In this document: positions 1 through 6,275 of the stretch, one piece after another
Numbering within the stretch: the first letter of the stretch is position 1
How the letters are laid out: every line of letters begins with the position of its first letter
Assembly (NCBI GenBank): GCA_007127935.1
Contig: SKYL01000189.1
Span: 1 to 7,118, forward strand
Reading direction: 5' to 3'
Length of the DNA stretch: 7,118 nucleotides
DNA from: Halorhodospira sp.
Lineage (GTDB): Bacteria > Pseudomonadota > Gammaproteobacteria > Nitrococcales > Halorhodospiraceae
The notes under the pieces: generated by a model
Seen by the model: only the letters and a program-made list of their open reading frames with translations
The model's database searches: none
What the model was told of the DNA's origin: nothing
Made by a program: the position numbers and the translations under genes

Positions 1-1
1 C

Positions 2-496
2 AGTACGCCCCAGCCCAATGACCGCCACCCGGAGTGGCCGACCTTCTTCTGTGAGCAACGTCTCCGCCACCAGTTGCGCTTGGCCGCCGGCCGGGGCGGG
101 AATGCGCTGGCGGAGCCGGGGGAACGATTGGCCGAAGGGATCGGAGCGCTTTTTACGAACTACCGGCCGGCGCCGTCGCTGTTGCACGGGGATCTATGGG
201 GCGGCAATGCCGCCTTTTTGGCCGGGGATGAACCGGTGGTCTACGACCCGGCCACCTACTACGGTGACCGCGAGACCGATCTGGCGATGACGGAGCTGTT
301 CGGCGGCTTCCACCCCGTCTTTTACGACGCCTACCGCGCGGCGTGGCCGCTGGACCCGGGATATGCGGTGCGCCGGGATCTCTATCAGCTTTACCACATC
401 CTGAATCACTACGTGCTCTTCGGTGGCGGCTATCTGCGCCAGGCCCGCGGCTTGATGGAGCGTCTATTGGTCGAGTTAGGCGGGCGGCCCCGGTAG
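2..496 (+). CDS. Fructosamine kinase family protein, C-terminal part (5' end outside window)
   Basis: Seen: an open frame enters from the left edge at base 2 and ends at TAG 494-496, giving 164 residues. It carries the kinase-like phosphotransferase motif LLHGDLWGGN (fragment residues 60-69, with H62, D64 and N69), followed by YDPATYYGDRETDLAM (81-96). This pair is diagnostic of the fructosamine/ketosamine-3-kinase family. A preceding stretch with PEWPTFFCEQRLRHQLRLA also fits. Family knowledge: these cytoplasmic enzymes use ATP to phosphorylate sugar-amine adducts on protein lysines or free amines, destabilising the adduct and repairing glycation; bacterial members are about 290 residues. 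In the HGD motif the Asp is the likely catalytic base, and the Asp of YDPA the likely metal ligand. The N-terminal lobe with the nucleotide-binding loop lies outside the window. The gene converges on the next gene and shares its last 21 bp with it. Substrate (ribulosamine, fructosamine or other) cannot be told from this fragment. Confidence 0.9.
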   Translation, partial: STPQPNDRHPEWPTFFCEQRLRHQLRLAAGRGGNALAEPGERLAEGIGALFTNYRPAPSLLHGDLWGGNAAFLAGDEPVVYDPATYYGDRETDLAMTELFGGFHPVFYDAYRAAWPLDPGYAVRRDLYQLYHILNHYVLFGGGYLRQARGLMERLLVELGGRPR

Positions 497-1540
497 CCAC
501 CGGCGGCTTACCGCAAGAGCCATCCGCAACACCCAGTCCCGCCGCGCGCCCCGCGCCGACCAACGCGCCCAGCGGCGGACTTGGCGGCGGGAGATCTTGA
601 CCTGGTCGGGGTGCTGGAAGCCCGGACGCCGATGAATCCGGCGCAGGGTGGCGTAGGCCATGGTGACCGCCCAGGCGCAGAACCGGCGAATCCCCGCCTC
701 CCGACGGGGGACGGCCAGGATGTAGTCGCGGGCGCTGTCCAGACGTTCCACGGCCAAACCGACGCACTGGCGCATGCCGGACCGGAACGCGGGGTCGGCG
801 TGCCACGCCTCTCCTTCCTCCAGTTTGTAGCCGGCCGCCTCGAAGAGATCGCGGGGCAGCCAGCAGACACCCCGTACCCGGTCGGTCCAGACGTCTTTGA
901 GGATGTTGGTGGCCTGGAGCCCCAGGCCGAAGTCCCGCCCCTGCCGCATCAACTCTGGGCGGCGCTCCTCCATCTCCGGGATCTCCATACAGAAGAGATC
1001 GGTAAGCATCTCGCCCACCACGCCGGCCACCCGGTAGCAGTAATCATCAAAGGCGGCACGGTTGGGCAGCCCCGTGGGCGAGCGGATCTGCTGGAAGCGC
1101 GCCATGCCCTCGCCCATGACCGTCAAGCAGCGGCTGACCGCGTCGCGGTGCGCTTGCGGCAGGCCGTGGGTGACCGCCGCCACGCGGGGCAGGGCGGCTA
1201 CCAGGTCGCGTTCGGCCACCGGGGCGTAGTCGATCACCGCCGCTTCCATCTTCCGCGCCGCCGGCGCTCCGGGCTCGTCCCCCGCGACCACCCGGGTGAG
1301 GGCCAGAAACAACTCCTTGTTTTCCTCCGGCTCCAGGGATGAGTGATCTTCCAGGGTGTCGGCGATGCGGAACAGAAGGTAGGCGTTGGTGACCGTATCC
1401 CGCAGACTGGCGGGCAGTTCCGGTATGGTCAGGGCGAAGGTACGGGAGACGCCGGGTAGCAGGGTCTCCTGGTATGCGCGGTGGATGACCCAATCGTAGT
1501 GCGGGTCCGAAGGGGCCTTCGTCTTCTTCGCCTTTGGCAT
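476..1540 (-). CDS. Squalene/phytoene synthase family protein (head-to-head prenyl synthase, likely squalene synthase type)
   Basis: Seen: 354 residues, ATG at 1538-1540 with a GGAG a few bases upstream, TAA at 476-478. Motifs in order: VSRTFALTIPELP (31-43), first aspartate-rich motif DTLED (D61, E64, D65), YCYRVAGVVGEMLTDLF (167-183), second aspartate-rich motif NILKDVWTD (D216 and D220), RGVCWLPRDLF (223-233) and KISRRQV (315-321). Family knowledge: the two acidic motifs bind Mg2+ and the diphosphates of two prenyl diphosphates, which are condensed to presqualene or prephytoene diphosphate and onward. Length and the IPELP/CWLPRD signatures resemble bacterial farnesyl-diphosphate farnesyltransferase (squalene synthase) more than carotenoid CrtB, but I judge this by eye only. 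The C-terminus (331-354) is basic and amphipathic rather than a clear membrane anchor. No squalene-hopene cyclase, HpnC/HpnE or carotenoid gene is nearby, so product identity is open. It lies downstream of ubiD on the same strand but is separated by a palindromic repeat, so it may have its own promoter. Confidence 0.88.
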   Translation of the reverse strand: MPKAKKTKAPSDPHYDWVIHRAYQETLLPGVSRTFALTIPELPASLRDTVTNAYLLFRIADTLEDHSSLEPEENKELFLALTRVVAGDEPGAPAARKMEAAVIDYAPVAERDLVAALPRVAAVTHGLPQAHRDAVSRCLTVMGEGMARFQQIRSPTGLPNRAAFDDYCYRVAGVVGEMLTDLFCMEIPEMEERRPELMRQGRDFGLGLQATNILKDVWTDRVRGVCWLPRDLFEAAGYKLEEGEAWHADPAFRSGMRQCVGLAVERLDSARDYILAVPRREAGIRRFCAWAVTMAYATLRRIHRRPGFQHPDQVKISRRQVRRWARWSARGARRDWVLRMALAVSRRWLPGPPA

Positions 1541-1623
1541 GGTGCTCCGTGCTCAGCGCAGTCCGTGGAGTGGTGGGCGGAGGGCCATCTAAACCCATCC
1601 GGTATTCTGATCGCAAGATAGCA

Positions 1624-1736
1624 AAAACGCACATAAACCGTCATTGCGGGCGTAAGCGAAGCAATCTCCTGCGCTTTGGGGCCAACCCATGGGGATTGCT
1701 TCGCTGCGCTTGCAATGACGGGCTGTGATGCGTTTC
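1624..1736. repeat. Long imperfect palindrome, dispersed intergenic repeat of the CGTCATTGCG...GCAATC type
   Basis: Seen: left arm 1638-1669 begins CCGTCATTGCGGGCG and ends AGCGAAGCAATCTCC. Right arm 1691-1721, read on the other strand, begins CCGTCATTGCAAGCGC and ends AGCGAAGCAATCCCC. The arms differ at a few positions and one single-base indel, around a loop of about 21 nt. Outside these, AAAACGCA (1624-1631) pairs with TGCGTTTC (1729-1736) at 7 of 8 positions, so the symmetry may reach right up to the ubiD stop codon. Knowledge: sequences of this type recur between genes in many bacterial genomes and give the characteristic false peptide 'IASAAKQSP' when translated, which is present here on the - strand. 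There is no transposase and no obvious flanking duplication. In RNA it would fold into a strong hairpin just after ubiD and could act as a terminator or mRNA-stabilising structure, although no clean U-tract follows. Confidence 0.75.
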
Positions 1737-3260
1737 TTAGATACCCAGTTGATCCCAGTATTCGTCCACGCGCCGCTTCACGTCGTTGTCCATGGCCATG
1801 GGCTCGCCCCACCGGCGGTCGGTCTCGCCGGGCCACTTGTTGGTGGCGTCGAAGCCGACCTTGGAGCCGAGGCCGGAGACCGGGGAGGCGAAATCAAGAT
1901 AGTCGATGGGACTGTCGTCGATGAATGTGGCATCCCGCCGCGGGTCGGCACGGGTGGTCAGGGCCCAGACCACGTCCTTCCAGTCCCGCGCGTTGACGTC
2001 ATCGTCGGTGACGATGATGAACTTGGTGTACATGAACTGCCGCAGGAACGACCAGACGCCGAGCATGACCCGCTTGGCGTGGCCCGGGTACTGCTTGCGG
2101 ATGGTAACCACCGCCAGGCGGTAAGAGCACCCCTCCGGCGGCAGGTAGAAGTCGACGATCTCGGGGAACTGCTTGCGCAGGATCGGAACGAAGACTTCAT
2201 TCAGCGCCTCGCCGAGGACGGCCGGTTCGTCCGGCGGCTTGCCGGTGTAGGTGGAGTGGTAGATGGGATCGGCGCGGTGGGTGATGCGGTCGATGGTGAG
2301 GACGGGGAAGGTCTCCACCTCATTGTAGTAACCGGTGTGGTCGCCGAAGGGGCCTTCCTCCGCCGTGTCGTCGGGGTGGATGTGTCCCTCCAGGATAATC
2401 TCCGCCGAGGCGGGTACCTGGAGCGGCACGCCGATGCCGTCGGCCACCTCGGTCTTGGACCCCCGCAGGAGCCCGGCGAAGGCGTACTCGGAGAGGGTGT
2501 CCGGGACCGGGGTCACCGCCGCCAGGAGGGTGGCGGGATCGGTGCCGATGGCCACCGCCACGGGGAACGGCTCCCCGGGGTGGGCCTGCCGCCAGGCGGC
2601 GTAGTCCAGGGCACCGCCCCGGTGGGAGAGCCAGCGCATGATGACCCGGTTGCGCCCGATGACCTGTTGGCGGTAGATGCCGAGGTTCAAGCGCGGCGGG
2701 GCGCCACCGCCGTCTTTGGCCGCGGGGCTTTCCGTACCGGCGGACCGGCTCCGGTCGGCCCGGGGCGGCCGGGTGATCACCAACCCCCAGGTGATCAGCG
2801 GCCCGGCGTCCCCCGGCCAGCAGGTCTGGACCGGCCAGCGGGAGAGGTCCACGTCGCCGCCCTCGATGACGCGCTCCTGGCACGGCGCCTTGCGCACGGC
2901 CTTTGGCGCCATGTCGAGGACCTTGCGGAAGATCGGCATCTGGCTCCAGGCATCCCGCAGGCCCTTGGGCGGTTCCGGCTGGCGCAGAAAGGCGAGCAGT
3001 TCACCGATCTCACTCAGCGCGGAGACATCGTCGGCCCCCATGCCCAGCGCCACCCGGCGCGGCGTGCCGAAGAGGTTGCCCAGCACCGGGGTCTGGTGGC
3101 CGGTGGGTTGCTCGAAGAGCAATGCCGGTCCGCCGGCCCGCAGCGTGCGGTCGCAGACTTCGGTCATCTCGAGATGGGGGTCCACCGGGTGGCGGATGCG
3201 CCGGAGTTCCCCCAGGCTCTCCAGGCGGTCCAGGAATTCACGCAGGTCGCGGTACTTCAT
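1737..3260 (-). CDS. ubiD: 4-hydroxy-3-polyprenylbenzoate decarboxylase UbiD
   Basis: Role: decarboxylates the prenylated 4-hydroxybenzoate ring in ubiquinone biosynthesis, using prenylated FMN made by UbiX. Seen: 507 residues against 497 in E. coli UbiD, with near-continuous similarity from MKYRDLREFL to DATNKWPGET (471-480). By motif register with the E. coli protein (offset 17), the Mn2+ ligands are N192 (in LNLGIYR) and E258 (in LSEYAFAG). The prFMN contacts are I195-Y196-R197, R209-W210-L211 and R214-G215, and the proton donor is D307 (in GPFGDHTG). All are present, so it should be active. Start: the frame stays open upstream to 3665, but family N-termini begin at MKY-like sequence, and ATG 3258-3260 overlaps the xth stop as ATGA, so this start is chosen. 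Only a weak GGAG precedes it, consistent with translational coupling. Odd point: about 20 extra residues (near 168-187), rich in Ala, Gly, Ser and Arg, just before N192. UbiX is not in the window. Confidence 0.96.
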   Translation of the reverse strand: MKYRDLREFLDRLESLGELRRIRHPVDPHLEMTEVCDRTLRAGGPALLFEQPTGHQTPVLGNLFGTPRRVALGMGADDVSALSEIGELLAFLRQPEPPKGLRDAWSQMPIFRKVLDMAPKAVRKAPCQERVIEGGDVDLSRWPVQTCWPGDAGPLITWGLVITRPPRADRSRSAGTESPAAKDGGGAPPRLNLGIYRQQVIGRNRVIMRWLSHRGGALDYAAWRQAHPGEPFPVAVAIGTDPATLLAAVTPVPDTLSEYAFAGLLRGSKTEVADGIGVPLQVPASAEIILEGHIHPDDTAEEGPFGDHTGYYNEVETFPVLTIDRITHRADPIYHSTYTGKPPDEPAVLGEALNEVFVPILRKQFPEIVDFYLPPEGCSYRLAVVTIRKQYPGHAKRVMLGVWSFLRQFMYTKFIIVTDDDVNARDWKDVVWALTTRADPRRDATFIDDSPIDYLDFASPVSGLGSKVGFDATNKWPGETDRRWGEPMAMDNDVKRRVDEYWDQLGI

Positions 3261-4027
3261 GGCAACCGGAACTCCGCCACCACCGGCGCATGATCCGACG
3301 GCCGCTCCCAGCGCCGGGGTTCTACGTCCACGGTGCTGGAGAGGCAGTGGCGGGCCAATTCGGGGCTGGCCAGAATCAGATCGATCCGCAACCCCCGGTT
3401 CCGCTGGAAGCTGTTCATCCGGTAGTCCCACCAGGAGTAGACCCCATCGGGTTGCTCGAAGAGGCGGAAGGTGTCCACCAGTCCGATCTCCGTCAGCCGT
3501 CCCAGCGCACGGCGCTCCGGCTCGCTGAACAGCACCTTGCCCTCCCACTCCGCCGGGTCGTGGACGTCCGCCGCCGCCGGGGCGACATTGAAGTCCCCCA
3601 CCACCGCCATGCGCGGGTGGCGCGCCATCTCCTCGGCCAGCCAGTCGGCCAGGGCGCCGAGCCAACGCAGTTTGTATTGGTACTTCTCCGAGCCCACCTC
3701 TTGGCCGTTGGGCACGTAAAGATTAACGATGCGCACGCCGCCGACGGTGCAGGCGAGGACCCTCCGCTGGACATCGGCGAAACCGGGGATCTCGGTGGCC
3801 GGGTCCGACGGCTCCCCGCGGGCGGCCACGGCGACCCCGTTGTAGGTTTTTTGACCGGAAAAACGGGTGAAGTAGCCGGCCTCCCCAAGGACCGTGGCGG
3901 GGAACTGCTCGTCCGGCGTCTTTGTTTCCTGGAGGGCGAGGACGTCCGGGGCCTGCTCCCGTAGCCAAGCGGTAACCTGGGGGAGGCGCACCTTGATGGA
4001 GTTGACGTTCCAGGAGGCGATCTTCAC
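3257..4027 (-). CDS. xth: Exodeoxyribonuclease III (AP endonuclease)
   Basis: Role: a cytoplasmic, Mg2+-dependent enzyme of base excision repair that cuts 5' of abasic sites and removes 3' blocking groups; members also act as 3'-5' exonucleases on duplex DNA. Seen: 256 residues, slightly shorter than E. coli XthA (268). The exonuclease-endonuclease-phosphatase fold motifs appear in order: WNVNS (N7), LQETK (E34), LYVPNG (Y104), GDFNVAP (D145 and N147), YSWWDYR with FQRNRGLRIDLIL (197-219, D216) and SDHAPV (D245 and H246). All catalytic residues are present. Start: GTG at 4025-4027, with AAGGA eight bases upstream, gives the expected MKIASWNVNS beginning. Its TGA overlaps the ubiD ATG, forming a two-gene unit with no obvious functional link. 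It is transcribed divergently from the membrane-protein operon. Which exact Xth subgroup it belongs to is not settled by eye. Confidence 0.95.
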   Translation of the reverse strand: MKIASWNVNSIKVRLPQVTAWLREQAPDVLALQETKTPDEQFPATVLGEAGYFTRFSGQKTYNGVAVAARGEPSDPATEIPGFADVQRRVLACTVGGVRIVNLYVPNGQEVGSEKYQYKLRWLGALADWLAEEMARHPRMAVVGDFNVAPAAADVHDPAEWEGKVLFSEPERRALGRLTEIGLVDTFRLFEQPDGVYSWWDYRMNSFQRNRGLRIDLILASPELARHCLSSTVDVEPRRWERPSDHAPVVAEFRLP

Positions 4028-4191
4028 GCGTCGGATCCTTGTCGATGAGCCTGCGCTGGGGAGTGTACCGGCTTCACCGCATTTCCACGAGGGCTGGTGG
4101 GGTTGTACCCGTACTTCCCGTTGGACCGCCCATGGGGCTACTCTGTCGCCATCGGCGCACGGGCCGTGGCAACGACATTTAAGGAGAGGGC
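4028..4191. promoter_or_regulatory. Divergent intergenic region between xth and the membrane-protein/channel operon
   Basis: This 164-bp gap separates two outward-facing units and must hold the start signals for both unless transcription enters from elsewhere. On the - strand a TACACT (complement of 4062-4067) matches four of six bases of a sigma70 -10 box and lies about 35 bases before the xth GTG, but no good -35 box is spaced from it. On the + strand I see no convincing -10/-35 pair. The + strand does have a strong ribosome binding site, AAGGAG at 4181-4186, five bases before the ATG at 4192. No clear operator, riboswitch or terminator hairpin was seen. Confidence 0.4.
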
Positions 4192-4575
4192 ATGAACCTG
4201 GAGAAGGTCGTCTTCGGCTTCTTCATTCTGTTGGCGCTGACCCTGAACTTCGGCTTCGTCATCGGCGAGATCGACAATCCCGACCACCACGCCTCCTGGG
4301 AATTGTTCGCCGCCATCATCGTCAACCTGATCGCCACCGTGCTCAAGTTCGGCGAGCGGACCCAGATCGGGGCCATCCTGCTGGCGGCGAGCCTGGTGGC
4401 CGATCTCCAGTTGATCGCGGCGGCGGTGCTCTGGGGCGTGGCCATCTACGGCACCGAGGTGGGGTTGACCCCGATGGTCATGGCCAGCATCGTCTCCCTG
4501 GCCGGTGGCGCCCTGGTGGCCAACGTGGTCTCCGTGGTCCTGCTGATTATCGAGACGGTGAAGATCCATCGATGA
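4192..4575 (+). CDS. Small four-helix integral membrane protein of unknown function (DUF6394-like)
   Basis: Seen: 127 residues, ATG at 4192 behind a strong AAGGAG. Four hydrophobic segments are visible at roughly 5-25, 36-52, 58-85 and 95-121, joined by short loops. The first loop is acidic with two histidines (GEIDNPDHH, 25-33), the second is basic and charged (KFGERTQ, 52-58), and one acidic residue lies inside helix three (SLVADLQL, D71). No signal peptide or catalytic motif is seen. The N-terminal sequence MNLEKVVFGFFILLALTLNFGF and the VNLIATVLKFGERTQIGA stretch match my memory of the uncharacterised DUF6394 family, which I cannot verify here. Its TGA overlaps the ATG of the potassium channel gene (ATGA, 4572-4575), so the two are likely translated as a coupled pair. 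That suggests, without proving, a role as a partner, regulator or assembly factor of the channel. Expected location is the inner membrane. Confidence 0.85.
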   Translation: MNLEKVVFGFFILLALTLNFGFVIGEIDNPDHHASWELFAAIIVNLIATVLKFGERTQIGAILLAASLVADLQLIAAAVLWGVAIYGTEVGLTPMVMASIVSLAGGALVANVVSVVLLIIETVKIHR

Positions 4576-6275
4576 CCGGCACGGTCTTCCCCATCATCCT
4601 GCGCCGCATGCGCGGCCCGCTGCTGGCGGTGATCTTCGCCTATGCGGTGGCGATGGTGGTGTTGATGTCGATTCCCGGGGTGACGCCGGACGGCGAGCCG
4701 TGGCGGATGACGTTCCTCGATGCGTTCTACTTCCTCGCCTATACGGCGCCCACCATCGGTTTCGGCGAGATCCCGTACCCCTACACCCAGGCCCAGCGCC
4801 TCGGTTTTACGGTGGCCATCTACCTGCCGGTGATCAGTTGGTTCTACGCCCTGGTGACCATCATCGGGCTGGTGCAGGATCCCTTCTTCCGGCAGGCGGT
4901 CACCGAGGCGCGCTTCCAGCGCCAGGTCCGGCGCATCAGTGAGCCGTTCTGGATCGTCTGCGGTTTCGGCGATACCGGCGCGTTGCTGGTCCGCTCACTC
5001 ACCGAGCGGGGGTTCCCGGTCACAGTGGTGGACAAGGACCCGAGGCGCATCGAGGAGTTGGCCACCCGCGATCTGCGGATGTTCGTGCCGGGCCTGTACG
5101 GGGACGCCAACGCCACCGCCAACCTGACCGCCGCCGGGCTCGGCCAGCCTAACTGCCGGGGGGTGTTGTCGGTGACCGGAGAAGACCACACCAACCTCCA
5201 TGTGGCGATCACCGTGCGCCTGCTGCGGCCGTCGCTGCGGGTGCTGTGCCGGGCCGATCATCGGGCCACCGCGGCGAACATGGCGTCGTTCGGTACAGAC
5301 CACATCGTCGATCCGTTCGAGACCTTCGCCGACCGCTTGGCGCTGGCCATCAACAGCCCCGAGATGCACCGGGTCTTCGAGTGGCTCTCCGGAATGCCCA
5401 ACACTCCGCTGGTGGAGCGGCCCCAGCCGCCCAAGGGGCGGTGGCTGGTCTGCGGCTACGGCCGCTTCGGCAAGGCCGTGTGCCGCCAGTTCGACCGCAT
5501 CGGCGCCGAGTATACCATCATCGAGCAGGCGCCGGAACGGGCCGGCGCCCCGGAGGGGAACGTCCGTGGCAAGGGGACCGAGGCGGTGACATTGCGCGAG
5601 GCGGGGGTCGAGAGCGCCGCCGCGGTGCTCGCCGGCACCGGCGACGATGCGGATAATCTCTCCATTGTCATGACGTCCCGCGATCTCAACCCCGATCTCT
5701 TCCTGGCCGCCCGGGAGAACCAGTTGGCCAACAAGCCGCTGTTCAAGGCGGCTCGACTCCAGCTTCCGGTGGAGCCGAGCTACATCATCGCCACCCGGAT
5801 GTTGAGCTTGATCACCGCGCCGTTGCTGCCCGAGTTTCTTCGCATCGCCCGGGGCTTCGACCGCAGTTGGCACGCCCGGCTGACCGAGCGCATCCGCGAG
5901 GTCAGTGGTGGCGTGGTGCCGGATATCTGGACGCTGGAGATCAATGAGGAAGAGGGGCCGACGGTGGTGGATCTCCGCCGGTCGGGGCATGAGGTCCGCC
6001 TGCGCCACATCGTCACCGATCCCCACGGCGGCGGGGAGCGGGTCAACGCCCTGGTGCTGCTGCTGGTCCGCCCCGACGGCGTCGTCCCGCTGCCCGATCT
6101 GGAGGTAGTGGTGGAGCCACGCGACCGACTGCTTTTGTGCGGCACCGAGGACGCCCACGCCCAGATGAACTGGACCCTCTTCCACCGCAACACCCTGCGC
6201 TTCCTGGTCACCGGCGAACAGAGGCCCGACGGCTTGGTATGGCGCTGGTTGGCCCACCGGAGAAACACGGCGTGA
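4572..6275 (+). CDS. Potassium channel with two TrkA-N/RCK domains (2TM, tandem RCK)
   Basis: Seen: 567 residues. A transmembrane helix lies at about 16-36, then a pore helix and filter (AYTAPTIGFGE, filter T61-I62-G63-F64-G65), then a second helix at 78-101. A first Rossmann domain starts at FWIVCGFGDTG (126-136) with the nucleotide-binding acid at D154 (TVVDKD). A second starts at RWLVCGYGRFG (290-300) with acid E318 (TIIEQA). A C-terminal TrkA-C-like region spans about 445-525, ending in DRLLLCGTE. Family knowledge: four pore units make a K+-selective channel gated by a ring of RCK domains that sense nucleotides or ions, as in MthK and GsuK. Both glycine-rich loops are intact. Start: the frame is open back to 3894, but ATG 4572 overlaps the preceding stop and places the first helix at the N-terminus. 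Only a weak ribosome site precedes it, fitting coupling. Its own stop overlaps the next gene's GTG. The ligand and whether it carries inward or outward current are unknown. Confidence 0.92.
   Translation: MTGTVFPIILRRMRGPLLAVIFAYAVAMVVLMSIPGVTPDGEPWRMTFLDAFYFLAYTAPTIGFGEIPYPYTQAQRLGFTVAIYLPVISWFYALVTIIGLVQDPFFRQAVTEARFQRQVRRISEPFWIVCGFGDTGALLVRSLTERGFPVTVVDKDPRRIEELATRDLRMFVPGLYGDANATANLTAAGLGQPNCRGVLSVTGEDHTNLHVAITVRLLRPSLRVLCRADHRATAANMASFGTDHIVDPFETFADRLALAINSPEMHRVFEWLSGMPNTPLVERPQPPKGRWLVCGYGRFGKAVCRQFDRIGAEYTIIEQAPERAGAPEGNVRGKGTEAVTLREAGVESAAAVLAGTGDDADNLSIVMTSRDLNPDLFLAARENQLANKPLFKAARLQLPVEPSYIIATRMLSLITAPLLPEFLRIARGFDRSWHARLTERIREVSGGVVPDIWTLEINEEEGPTVVDLRRSGHEVRLRHIVTDPHGGGERVNALVLLLVRPDGVVPLPDLEVVVEPRDRLLLCGTEDAHAQMNWTLFHRNTLRFLVTGEQRPDGLVWRWLAHRRNTA

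Noticed and set aside
1541..1640. Possible sigma70 promoter for the prenyl synthase on the - strand (TTGCGA, 17 bp, TTTAGA)
   Set aside because: The spacing is right, but the -10 box matches only three of six bases; it is too weak to call without transcript data.
1429..1836. Open frame on the - strand containing the peptide IASAAKQSP
   Set aside because: This peptide is the typical false translation of the palindromic repeat at 1624-1736. The frame also runs across the start of the prenyl synthase in another phase and into ubiD.
1725..3293. Long open frame of 522 codons on the + strand opposite ubiD
   Set aside because: It is the antisense shadow of ubiD in GC-rich DNA. Its composition is Gly, Val, Arg and Asp rich without recognisable domains, while the - strand frame matches UbiD throughout.
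3261..3665. Upstream extension of the ubiD frame to give a 642-residue protein
   Set aside because: The extra N-terminal part is a shadow of xth in another phase with no similarity to UbiD. The MKY start at 3260 matches the family's N-terminus.
3894..4571. Upstream extension of the potassium-channel frame to give a 793-residue protein
   Set aside because: The extension crosses the antisense of xth, the intergenic region and another phase of the small membrane protein gene. ATG 4572 gives a normal channel N-terminus and a coupling overlap.
4995..6257. 420-codon antisense frame opposite the channel gene
   Set aside because: It is a shadow frame rich in Gly, Gln, His and Arg with no domain signature; the + strand has continuous TrkA/RCK motifs.
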